Part shown: one piece after another, positions 7,048 through 13,110 of the stretch
How positions within the stretch are numbered: position 1 is the stretch's first letter
How the letters are laid out: the number at the start of each line of letters is the position of its first letter
NCBI GenBank assembly: GCA_028290305.1
Contig: JAQGKC010000017.1
Span: forward strand, 1-33,172
Direction of reading: 5' to 3'
Length of the DNA stretch: 33,172 nucleotides
Source of the DNA: Bradyrhizobium sp.
GTDB lineage: Bacteria; Pseudomonadota; Alphaproteobacteria; Rhizobiales; Xanthobacteraceae
The notes under the pieces: generated by a model
What the model was told of the DNA's origin: nothing
The model's input: only the letters and a program-made list of their open reading frames with translations
Databases searched by the model: none
Position numbers and translations under genes: made by a program

Positions 7048-7197
7048 TCAGTCCTCTTTGGCGCTGAAGTAGATGAAGGCCGCAACTCGTTCGCAGGCTT
7101 CGGTCTGCCGCTTGTGCTCTTCGGGATGGTCGTGCTCGTCGATGATGTTCTGTTGAGCGAGTTCCAGAACAATCTTCATGGCTTCGTCGATCTTCAT
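7048..7197 (-). CDS. Hypothetical protein (49 aa)
   Basis: Starts MKIDEAMKIVLELAQQN; one long amphipathic helix, then acidic and histidine-rich EHDHPEEHKRQTEA and another helix. Start overlaps the upstream stop by 4 nt. Small helical phage accessory protein of unknown role. Confidence 0.65.
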   Translation of the reverse strand: MKIDEAMKIVLELAQQNIIDEHDHPEEHKRQTEACERVAAFIYFSAKED

Positions 7198-7475
7198 TGC
7201 TCTGCCCTCCAGTGACCGTCGTGAATGTTGGGTGGCTCTTCGCCGCGGGAACGCGGCTGGTCGATCTTGCCGGCGTCCCACAGCTGCATCGCAATCTGGT
7301 GGGCGCGCTCCGGGTCCTTCCGCCAATAGGTGTGGCAATAGCCGTGCTTCATGCCGGTGTGGAACATGTCGCGATCGGTGAAGAAGGTGCCGGAGATGAT
7401 CGTCTCGACACTCTCCAGCGCAACGGTGCCTTCGATGATGTCCTTCACGCAAAAGGACAGGCTTAATCCAATCAT
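7194..7475 (-). CDS. Hypothetical protein (93 aa), first gene of the 7.5-4.2 kb leftward operon
   Basis: Start at ATG 7475 (MIGLSLSFCVKDIIEG), with GGAGAG 6 nt upstream; the frame to 7544 ignores this signal. Contains HAYC-like GYCHTYWRKDPERAH and an IAMQLWDAGKID helix. Function unknown. A TTCGCATTC element precedes the ribosome-binding site, and the 300-bp gene-free region upstream should hold the operon promoter. Confidence 0.72.
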   Translation of the reverse strand: MIGLSLSFCVKDIIEGTVALESVETIISGTFFTDRDMFHTGMKHGYCHTYWRKDPERAHQIAMQLWDAGKIDQPRSRGEEPPNIHDGHWRAEQ

Positions 7476-7488
7476 TGCGTTCTCTCCG

Positions 7489-7505
7489 TTCGCATTCAAA
7501 CAAGC
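7489..7505. promoter_or_regulatory. TTCGCATTC element in leader of the 93-aa gene
   Basis: Variant of the dispersed dyad. GCATTCAAACAAGC (7492-7505) recurs exactly at 10517-10530. Confidence 0.55.
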
Positions 7506-7821
7506 CACAAGGCGCACCTCGGGCGGGGATTGGTGCCCCCTCACAGTGTCCGCATTTGCGGCGTTCCGTGTAACGCAAGGCAGGCGCTACACTGCGAGGG
7601 GAATAGCTCCAGCGGATTGGTTGGCACGCCGCTGGTCGTGCGTGGGTCCGGTCGCTCCCGGCTTCACCGGTCAGTCGAATTGGATGGCCGGATTGCGCCG
7701 GCCTCGCCACCGTCATTTGTGTCGCGGCAACTATGAGCTTCCGGATTTCTCCCCGGTCGCAAACTTCTTCATCATGTGCATGGTGGCCATCATCGCCAGG
7801 CGTGGACCGACACCTATGTGG
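7506..7821. other. Gene-free leader of the leftward operon
   Basis: No frame here has both a ribosome-binding site and protein-like composition. A 20-codon minus frame (7731-7793, ending KSGSS) is in the right direction after the 114-aa gene but lacks a start signal. The rest presumably carries the promoter for the genes beginning at 7475; no convincing -35/-10 pair stood out. Confidence 0.5.
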
Positions 7822-8166
7822 CTAGGCCGATTTGAGGTGCAGACCAGGTAACACTGCTCGCGTGGTCCTGCGGGTTTCCCCTGCCTTTGAGTGCAGACCG
7901 CTTTTACTGCACTCCGGGGCCTCGTCCCTGTCCCAGCGATTGCATCGCCAGTACAAGTCGGCTTCGCAGCAAAGGCGTTCGGACGCCCTAATGCGAGCCT
8001 GAAAGTGTTCGAATGCGCTCTCCTGCGAGGTCTCGACGTAGTCCTCGGGATCGAGCGCATGCGACATGTCGGGATCGACATCGACAACCCAGCCACCCAA
8101 GGGCAGCGAGCACGGCAGATTGGCGGCGACGCAGAATGCGCCTTCGGTTTTCGCCGTCAGGATCAT
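7822..8166 (-). CDS. Hypothetical protein (114 aa)
   Basis: Begins MILTAKTEGAFCVAANLPC; acidic in the middle (VDVDPDMSHALDPEDYVE) and basic with cysteines near the end (LCCEADLYWRCNRWDRDEA). Four cysteines in two CC/C groups might bind metal. No family recognised. Last gene of a chain of seven leftward genes with short or no gaps. Confidence 0.7.
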   Translation of the reverse strand: MILTAKTEGAFCVAANLPCSLPLGGWVVDVDPDMSHALDPEDYVETSQESAFEHFQARIRASERLCCEADLYWRCNRWDRDEAPECSKSGLHSKAGETRRTTRAVLPGLHLKSA

Positions 8167-8408
8167 GTCAGTTCCAGGTCTTCGAGATTGTTGTAGACCG
8201 ACACGAGGCGGTAGACCTTGCCTTCACGGATGTGCAGCGAGGCGAACAAGATTTCCTGTGCAGCCTTGCACTCTTCGAAGTAGGTCCGGGCATCCGCCTC
8301 GAAGGCGAAGGTGTCGGTGCAGGCTTCACGCAACGAGACGTGCGTCACCTTGGCGATGCGCCGCGGTTGCTGATCGATGCGGACGTGAGGGGGACGCGGC
8401 TTGCTCAT
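8163..8408 (-). CDS. Hypothetical protein (81 aa)
   Basis: Start at ATG 8408 (MSKPRPPHVRIDQQ), four-base overlap with the upstream stop. Mixed alpha/beta, with REACTDTFAFEADARTYFEE and a C-terminal LVSVYNNLEDLELT. Function unknown. Confidence 0.72.
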   Translation of the reverse strand: MSKPRPPHVRIDQQPRRIAKVTHVSLREACTDTFAFEADARTYFEECKAAQEILFASLHIREGKVYRLVSVYNNLEDLELT

Positions 8409-8587
8409 GCGGCCTCCTTCTTCGAAGGCGCAGCCGACAGCTCGCTTTCGGTGCGCAGCCACCTGCGGCGTTCGGCATCGCGGACGATGTATTCGCCATC
8501 GATGGTGTCGACGATCTGCCCGACGAACGATCCCTTGGGACCGCGCCGCGCAGACTTGACCCAATCACCTTTGCGGAACTTACGCAC
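8405..8587 (-). CDS. Small SH3-like hypothetical protein (60 aa)
   Basis: A GTG start at 8587 has GGAG at 8-nt spacing; the ATG-initiated frame from 8740 translates an antisense-like Ser/Pro-rich stretch. The product FRKGDWVKSARRG, then GQIVDTIDGEYIVRDAER and WLRTESEL, has the strand-turn pattern of a KOW/SH3-like small barrel, typical of nucleic-acid or protein binding. Inferred from pattern only. Confidence 0.65.
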   Translation of the reverse strand: MRKFRKGDWVKSARRGPKGSFVGQIVDTIDGEYIVRDAERRRWLRTESELSAAPSKKEAA

Positions 8588-8852
8588 GGCCAGGCTCCGC
8601 CCAGGGTTTGTTAAGCGCCTCGACCATGCGGGACGAGGTGAAGGCGACGAACTGGTTGAACTCGAAGCAGCGGTTGGCGCCGGACTTGCGGGTGACGACG
8701 TAGTGCCGGCCGCTCTCGGTGTCGCGGAACTCGAAGGCATCGAGACCGGTTTCGCAGAACGTGCGGGTCATGCGGGCGGCGTTGGTTTGCGACTCGACGA
8801 CGGCCGGATCGGTCTGGAACGGGTCGAGGGGGTGAGGGAACATCAGAAGCAT
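8580..8852 (-). CDS. Hypothetical protein (90 aa)
   Basis: Starts MLLMFPHPLDPFQTDPAVVE, with a beta segment DAFEFRDTESGRHYVVTRK and CFEFNQFVAFTSSRM. One possible small phage-type fold, unassigned. Overlaps the next start by 8 nt; its own start overlaps the upstream stop by 1 nt. Confidence 0.72.
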   Translation of the reverse strand: MLLMFPHPLDPFQTDPAVVESQTNAARMTRTFCETGLDAFEFRDTESGRHYVVTRKSGANRCFEFNQFVAFTSSRMVEALNKPWAEPGRA

Positions 8853-9037
8853 CAGATCGCTCCGAGAAAAGCGCGAACGCCGTTCGCCAGTTGCACATCG
8901 TCCGCGCCTTCAGCGATCAGCTTCTCGGCGTGGGCGTAGAGGCGGGGGATCGTCATCATCGGGATCAACATCCCGGTCACCGCGCGCTGGATGCGGGCGG
9001 CGTTGATCTTGTCGTGTTTGGTGGCGCGCTTCTTCAC
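8852..9037 (-). CDS. Basic hypothetical protein (61 aa)
   Basis: GTG start at 9037 with a strong GGAGG 8 nt upstream, inside the end of the preceding gene (GTGA overlap). The N-terminus KKRATKHDKINAARIQRA is very basic, then a helix with MLIPMMTIPRLYAHAEKLIAE. Possibly nucleic-acid binding. No known family. Confidence 0.68.
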   Translation of the reverse strand: MKKRATKHDKINAARIQRAVTGMLIPMMTIPRLYAHAEKLIAEGADDVQLANGVRAFLGAI

Positions 9038-9411
9038 GGCTGCACCTCCAGCTGCTTGGCACGTTCGATGCCCTTGTCGAACAGGAACAGCGTCGCTTGG
9101 TGTGCCGTCATGTCGCCGATCTGGACCTGATCGTCGTTGACGCGGACGCGCTGTCCCGTCACCTCGAAGGCGACCGTTCGCAGGTGCTCGGCCACCACAT
9201 CGTAATGGTCGGTACCTTCCCATTCGCCATCATCGTTGACTGTGACGCCGGCAGCCTTGGCAATCGCTGCATCGGCGCAAAAACAGGTGGCATCCGGTTC
9301 GTTGATCCGGACAGAGTCGCCCTCGGCATTGATCGCGTGGAAGTGCTGCGTCCAGGCGGAGGCGGGTTCGATGGTCGCCTTGGCGGCGATCAGGGTTTCG
9401 GAGATCAGCAT
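9034..9411 (-). CDS. Hypothetical protein (125 aa)
   Basis: I prefer ATG 9411 (MLISETLIAAKATIEPASAW), which has GAGGT at 5-nt spacing. A GTG at 9423 overlaps the upstream stop and is the alternative. The helical N-terminus is followed by INAEGDSVRINEPDATCFC and a C-terminal part with TAHQATLFLFDKGIERAKQ. Unknown function. Confidence 0.75.
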   Translation of the reverse strand: MLISETLIAAKATIEPASAWTQHFHAINAEGDSVRINEPDATCFCADAAIAKAAGVTVNDDGEWEGTDHYDVVAEHLRTVAFEVTGQRVRVNDDQVQIGDMTAHQATLFLFDKGIERAKQLEVQP

Positions 9412-9419
9412 GGCGGACC

Positions 9420-9566
9420 TCACCGCATCATGGTGAAGGCGGCGCGGTAGTTGCCACCCTCGTTGAGTTGGAACGCAGCCTGCCGGGCTATGCGCAGTGA
9501 GCGCATCCGGACTCGCTCTCTGGTGCCGTCCTTCAGGACGACGATCAGCGTGGGGTAGATTCTCAT
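9420..9566 (-). CDS. Small hypothetical protein (48 aa), first gene of the 9.6-7.8 kb operon
   Basis: ATG 9566; reads MRIYPTLIVVLKDGTRERVR, then RIARQAAFQLNEGGNYRAAF. Two strands and a helix with a basic patch. A CGAGG lies upstream, preceded by a TTTGCATGAATGCG element. Short but with clear coupling to the next gene. Confidence 0.62.
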   Translation of the reverse strand: MRIYPTLIVVLKDGTRERVRMRSLRIARQAAFQLNEGGNYRAAFTMMR

Positions 9567-9591
9567 CGTGGGTTGCCTCGTTTGTTTGCTA

Positions 9592-9605
9592 TTTGCATGA
9601 ATGCG
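9592..9605. promoter_or_regulatory. TTTGCATGAATGCG element in leader of the 48-aa gene
   Basis: Here both half-sites overlap in a compact palindromic form; related TTTGCT and GCAAA words flank it at 9585-9625. Confidence 0.5.
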
Positions 9606-9734
9606 CGCAGCAAAGCAAGTGCAAATTCGCCTTAACTTCGCCGGGTTTGCATGAGAGAAAGAGGGGGTCGGAAGGGGCCAGATCGGCCCGTTCGAAATTC
9701 GAAAATAAATCCCGAAAAAAGGCCGCCGCTGGAA

Positions 9735-9923
9735 TTATTTCCGCGCCGCCGGGGAATTTTCGAAGGCCGTCCGGAGCCGGTACGTTGCCTCCCTTGCCAC
9801 GATAGGCGGGAGAGCATGAGAGCCCAGGGCGGACTCGGCATAGGCCAGCGCAGCAAGCTGGTTGGGGCTGATCCTCAGTGACTGCGAGCACTCGCGGTAC
9901 AGGGCAGACAGCATCGATCGCAT
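9735..9923 (-). CDS. Hypothetical protein (62 aa)
   Basis: ATG 9923 has an excellent GGAGG with 5-nt spacing. The product opens MRSMLSALYRECSQSLRISP and continues with alanine-rich helices (QLAALAYAESALG). No known domain. Longer overlapping minus frame 9589-10026 has no start signal and was not used. Confidence 0.62.
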   Translation of the reverse strand: MRSMLSALYRECSQSLRISPNQLAALAYAESALGSHALPPIVAREATYRLRTAFENSPAARK

Positions 9924-10331
9924 GGTTCCTCCATTGCGGTTCAGGGTGACGGAAATCCTTACAAATCAGTCGGAAGTCGCGGGCGCCGCCGATCGCGGGC
10001 CGCCGGACATGCACACCCTCCAGCATGAGCTGGGACAGGGGGAGACACAGGGACAGGAGAGACTGGCCGGTCCTGTGGCGTTGTCTGTGAGCAGGCGCAG
10101 ATCACCTGCAATTGGGCAGGAAACGGCACCCATTTGGCTCACACGCGGACCTAGCGAACCTGAAACACAGGCGAGGTAGGCAAGTCGGCTTTACCCACGC
10201 CATAAAAGGCGGAGCATTTTTCGGTCATTTTGGGCCACGAAACACCAAATATGGGGGCTATGAGGCTCGAAACGGTACCTGAGTGTTCAAAATCACGGGT
10301 TTATAGCCCATGATTTCCCATATCTTGTGCC
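9924..10331. other. Gene-free region
   Basis: No supported gene on either strand. It holds a purine-rich imperfect tandem (GGGACAGGGGGAGAC, then GGGACAGGAGAGAC) near 10031-10062 and a near-palindrome GGGTTTATAGCCC near 10299. It probably carries the promoter of the 62-aa gene. Confidence 0.45.
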
Positions 10332-10436
10332 TTAGGGCATCGCACCCCATGCCATCCCACCTGCGAGCCACCCTGCAATCGCCATGGCGGACAGGAAGAG
10401 GACTGAAAATGCAAATTCGGCTCTGGATCTGGGCAT
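10332..10436 (-). CDS. Small membrane protein (34 aa)
   Basis: ATG 10436 is preceded by GGAG at 5-nt spacing. The product MPRSRAEFAFSVLFLSAMAI continues AGWLAGGMAWGAMP: a positively charged start and one hydrophobic helix with small-residue packing motifs. Unknown role; similar in style to the 32-aa protein at 2717. Confidence 0.55.
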   Translation of the reverse strand: MPRSRAEFAFSVLFLSAMAIAGWLAGGMAWGAMP

Positions 10437-10513
10437 AGGTGCTCCGTGGGTTACAGTGGGTTTGGTCTAAGATCGCCAGCGGCCCTAAATCAGTGGCGGG
10501 GGCCGCTCCGCAA

Positions 10514-10530
10514 TTAGCATTCAAACAAGC
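10514..10530. promoter_or_regulatory. TTAGCATTC element
   Basis: GCATTCAAACAAGC here equals 7492-7505. It overlaps the stop codon of the 69-aa gene and lies upstream of the 34-aa gene. Confidence 0.5.
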
Positions 10531-10730
10531 GCGCGGACGTCGAGAGGCGGGGTGTGCCGCATCTTGCCGCCGGTCAGGACCGCGTCTTCGAGATCGTCCG
10601 TGTAATAGGCGGACGCTTCCGCCTTCGAGTACGGCAACTCGGCGAATGCGACGCGGAACTCGCGGTCACGGCGGGTCAGGCGCATTCCGAGCAGGGACAG
10701 GCGTTGACGGGCTTCGGTCAGGGTCATCAT
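10521..10730 (-). CDS. Hypothetical protein (69 aa)
   Basis: Start at ATG 10730 (MMTLTEARQRLSLLG); a GGTGTGCCC leader precedes it instead of a classical purine Shine-Dalgarno. Helical start, then a segment with FRVAFAELPYSKAEASAYYT and DDLEDAVLTGGKM. The pattern L-x-x-x-G-x-x-L-x-R-x-x-x-x-Y/F-R-V is common among small phage proteins of unknown function. Confidence 0.68.
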   Translation of the reverse strand: MMTLTEARQRLSLLGMRLTRRDREFRVAFAELPYSKAEASAYYTDDLEDAVLTGGKMRHTPPLDVRALV

Positions 10731-10801
10731 GGGCACACCAGTGGCGTTGATTGAATCGGGGGCTAACGGGAATTTCGGGGGTGGGGTGTTTGACGCGGGC
10801 G

Positions 10802-11137
10802 TCAGCGCATCACGATGCCGGCGTACCAGCTCTGGATATGGCCGGTACGCTTCCACTTGGCGACGCGGGCGGGCACGCCTGTGCCAGGCTTGCGGACGAC
10901 GGGCCTCGGGCTTGGCTTGGCCGGTTCGGTGGCGTTGATGACGAAGTAGTCAAGGCCCACGCGGGACGTGGCGGGGCGGTCATTGTCGACATAGACCAGC
11001 CGGACGTTGCGTCGCATGTCGCGCATCTGGCGCAAGAGGGCACGGGTCAGCACGTATTCGATGCGCTTGCCGAATGCATCGAGCAGGGTCACCCATGATC
11101 CATGGGCGTTGGGGGTTTGGACGTAGACTTGGCACAT
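10802..11137 (-). CDS. Hypothetical protein (111 aa)
   Basis: ATG 11137 (MCQVYVQTPNAHGSWV) uses the same CAACGCCA-N2-GGTGTGCCC leader as the 69-aa gene. Residues 1-60 are strand-rich, then helix LLRQMRDMRRNVRLVYV; the tail has PSPRPVVRKPG. Basic, perhaps nucleic-acid associated. No family recognised. Confidence 0.7.
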   Translation of the reverse strand: MCQVYVQTPNAHGSWVTLLDAFGKRIEYVLTRALLRQMRDMRRNVRLVYVDNDRPATSRVGLDYFVINATEPAKPSPRPVVRKPGTGVPARVAKWKRTGHIQSWYAGIVMR

Positions 11138-11190
11138 GGGCACACCTATGGCGTTGGGAGAGTCGGTATCGATCGGGCACGGCTTGCCAC

Positions 11191-11214
11191 TGCCCTGACG
11201 TTGCCATCAGGGCA
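11191..11214 (-). terminator. Hairpin downstream of the 202-aa gene
   Basis: TGCCCTGA pairs with TCAGGGCA across an 8-nt loop, located 20 nt beyond the stop of the gene ending at 11235. There is no following T run on the minus strand, so it may be an attenuating or processing hairpin rather than an intrinsic terminator. Confidence 0.45.
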
Positions 11215-11234
11215 GGGCGCAAACCGTCCGCGGG

Positions 11235-11843
11235 TTAGGCGGCGATGGCTTCCGGAGCGGTGGCGGTGGCGGCTTCCTTCGGCGCCTTCGGGGCCTTGGG
11301 CGCCTTCGGGGCCTTGGCGGTTTCCGCATTGGTCGCGGCGCGCTCGGAGTCGTCCGCCGGGCGCAGGTTCAGCAGCTGCGAAACCAGCTTGGTATGGTCG
11401 CGGCCGGTTTCCTTATGGTCCTTTTCCAGCTTCTTGATGAACGAGTCGAACGACGCGGCCACGTCCATCGGGACATAGGCGGCCTCCGGCTTGAACACCC
11501 AGAACGGCTTGGCCATAGCGTTGCCGAGCAGCATGCGGTTTTCGGGCGCATACTTGATATCGCCCTTTTCGCCGAACGCGACCGGGCCATGGGCTTCGAA
11601 CCACGCTTTGAGCGCGTTCTTGCGGCTCATGTCGGGCATGGACTCGATAAGCTTGGTAACAAGCCGCACATCCTTGTGCTTGCCCACATGGGACAGGACC
11701 GAGCACGCCGCGATATGGATATCGCGTTGCAGGGATGCACCGCGAGTCTTGATCGACTCCAGCGCTTTCTTGATGGCCGACTCGCCTTCAATGAGCTTGA
11801 TGGCGGCCGGAGCGGCAGTCTTGACGGTCTGGGTAACGGACAT
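11235..11843 (-). CDS. Hypothetical phage protein with KAP-repeat tail (202 aa)
   Basis: ATG 11843 has AGGAG at 8-nt spacing; longer frames ignore it. Residues about 1-110 are helical (AIKLIEGESAIKKALESIK, DIHIAACSVLSHVGKHKD, MSRKNALKAWFEAHGPV). The next segment contains NAMAKPFWVFKPEAAYVPMD. After about residue 172 the tail is low complexity with APK/KAP tandem units (9-bp DNA repeats), then Ala-rich. The core resembles phage proteins I have seen without function. It is the first gene after the 0.8-kb structured gene-free region and has a long hairpin-rich leader. Confidence 0.82.
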   Translation of the reverse strand: MSVTQTVKTAAPAAIKLIEGESAIKKALESIKTRGASLQRDIHIAACSVLSHVGKHKDVRLVTKLIESMPDMSRKNALKAWFEAHGPVAFGEKGDIKYAPENRMLLGNAMAKPFWVFKPEAAYVPMDVAASFDSFIKKLEKDHKETGRDHTKLVSQLLNLRPADDSERAATNAETAKAPKAPKAPKAPKEAATATAPEAIAA

Positions 11844-11887
11844 AGTTGGACTCCTGTTTGACAAGGGGAGGCGATAGGTGCGGGTTG

Positions 11888-11968
11888 CTCCTATCGGGAA
11901 AGGGCAGGGTTGCTGCACTCGCCGGATAGGAGGCAGACTCCGAGCGCGGGTTGAGTCGCACTCGGAGT
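11888..11968 (-). promoter_or_regulatory. Two tandem hairpins in the leader of the 202-aa gene
   Basis: Hairpin 1: CTCCTATC (11888-11895) pairs with GATAGGAG (11925-11932). Hairpin 2: ACTCCGAG (11937-11944) pairs with CTCGGAGT (11961-11968) and continues with a GC/GC pair after one mismatch. Adjacent 8-bp stems in the 125 nt before the gene suggest a structured 5' leader, or the end of the larger structured region next door. Confidence 0.5.
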
Positions 11969-12284
11969 TGCTTCGGTTTTGACGTTGAAAGGTTTTGATA
12001 AAGCGGGGCCTTGCCGGGCCTAGTCCGCAATGGTCCGCCGAAAACAGAAAACGCCGCGAAAGTGTCGCTTGCGTTCCGCCGTTTCCGGTAAATTCATTGC
12101 GCTATGGTCCGGCTTAGCTTGTCCGCCGCTTTCGTTCCGCTCAAAGCATGCCATTGCGGATAGAGCGGGAAACGAAAGCCGGTTGAACCATGCATTCGGA
12201 GGCCACAACCAACGCTTAGGCGTTGACGTTCCGGGTTATCGATTATTCCGGACACTGGAAAGCCATTGCAACGCCTTCCCTTAA

Positions 12285-12313
12285 CTGCCATCCGGCAACG
12301 GCCCATAAGGCCC
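12285..12313. repeat. Structured module, copy 1
   Basis: Two hairpins, TGCC-ATCC-GGCA (12286-12297) and GGCC-CATAA-GGCC (12300-12312), enclosed by the TTGCAACGC/GCGTTGCGA stem. The first 21 bp are identical to copy 2. Confidence 0.65.
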
Positions 12314-12584
12314 TAGCTAAAGGAATGCGTTGCGACTCCGTACAGGGTCGAATGCATAATTTCCGATCTAGCAAGCAACGGTATACCTAACTGAATAGGA
12401 CTCTCCGAAACCATTTTTCCGACTCGTCGTCGGCCTAGGTGGAAGCCCGTACCCTATCCCCTTGCACATATCGCGCATTGAAGCGCTGCAATTCGTTAAT
12501 CACCGTTGCAAGGCCTTGCCCGTATATCGGGCATGCTACATGCTAGGCGATTACCTATCCCGTTTGCTCACTTGCGCTTGCATC

Positions 12585-12611
12585 CTGCCATCCGGCAACG
12601 GCCCAAGGCCC
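12585..12611. repeat. Structured module, copy 2
   Basis: Same two hairpins, with the second loop shortened to CAA (12604-12606). Enclosed by a stem of different sequence: GCGC 12574/12623 and GCAT 12580/ATGC 12616. Different bases, same pairing, which points to structure rather than simple duplication. Confidence 0.65.
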
Positions 12612-12815
12612 TAGAATGCATCGCGCTTGCTACCGCTACTTGGTCCGCAATTGCTATGTGCAAGCTTCAAAGGTCTAGCTACTCGAGTCCACGACTCGGG
12701 CGAAAGACAAAGGAAGGCAAGAGAGAGAAGAGCCAACCCGCTTTGCAACTTGATCGAAACAACGTTGCTTCGATGGATTGAGAATAGCTGAGGCAACGAT
12801 TGATGCAAGCGGAAA

Positions 12816-12830
12816 TTTGCATTCGAGCAA
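12816..12830. promoter_or_regulatory. TTTGCATTCGAGCAA element
   Basis: Full dyad (leftward TTGCTCGAATGCAAA) at the right edge of the structured region, beside an AT-rich stretch (12834-12885) that could hold promoters. Leftward, TTGCAT 16 nt before TATTCT (about 12786-12813) is a possible promoter pair. 12831-13110 has no supported gene. Confidence 0.5.
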
Positions 12831-13065
12831 GCAAAAAGATTTCAAAGTTTCAAAAGAAAGAGAATATTTTTTTATTGCCTATGCCCCCTCGGTCGGCCAA
12901 CCGCTTCAAACTTCGCACCGCCAAAAGGGCCTTTTTCCCCGCCACTGGAGGATGTTAGCCAAACGCCTGGTCCGCGAAGCAGCGCGGCCCGCCCATGAGC
13001 TAAACCTCCGCGACGAGCCGAAGTACCTCCCGCACGGAAGGCCGCTCCTGGACCTCCGTAGGCCG

Positions 13066-13074
13066 TTTGCATTC
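13066..13074. promoter_or_regulatory. TTTGCATTC element left of the cassette
   Basis: TTTGCATTCGAGC repeats 12816-12828 exactly over 13 bases; 37 bp from the left end of the mobile element. Confidence 0.5.
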
Positions 13075-13110
13075 GAGCGTGCGGCCCTCGAAAAAGACCC
13101 CACCCCGTTT

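Larger units (their letters stand above)
11990..12780. ncRNA. Candidate large structured noncoding RNA
   Basis: About 0.8 kb with no frame carrying a start signal and protein-like composition. Strong stems seen: 12128-12142 with 12163-12179 (15 bp, one 2-nt bulge); TTGCAACGC 12266-12274 with GCGTTGCGA 12327-12335, continued by TTCC/GGAA; GGTTG 12181/CAACC 12206; AACGC-TTAG-GCGTT 12211-12224; CGACTC/GGGTCG 12333-12350; GCGC 12473/12483; TGCAA 12487/TTGCA 12506; TGCCCG/CGGGCA 12517-12533; CGAGTC-CAC-GACTCG near 12684. The two-hairpin module occurs twice, 300 bp apart. Size and phage context recall GOLLD/ROOL-type giant RNAs, though no such motif is recognised. Strand unsettled; leftward transcription into the 202-aa gene is plausible. 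Confidence 0.4.

Noticed and set aside
7048..7716. 222-aa minus frame and 166-aa plus frame near 7.5 kb
   Set aside because: They overlap well-supported small genes and lack start signals; composition is Arg/Pro/Ser shadow-like.
12285..12611. CRISPR array, because of a repeat at 300 bp
   Set aside because: Only two copies, with no regular spacer and no cas genes; hairpin content explains the repeat.
12030..12800. Several 60-90-aa frames in the gene-free region
   Set aside because: None has a Shine-Dalgarno or protein-like composition; they change frame across the conserved hairpins, so RNA structure explains the region better.
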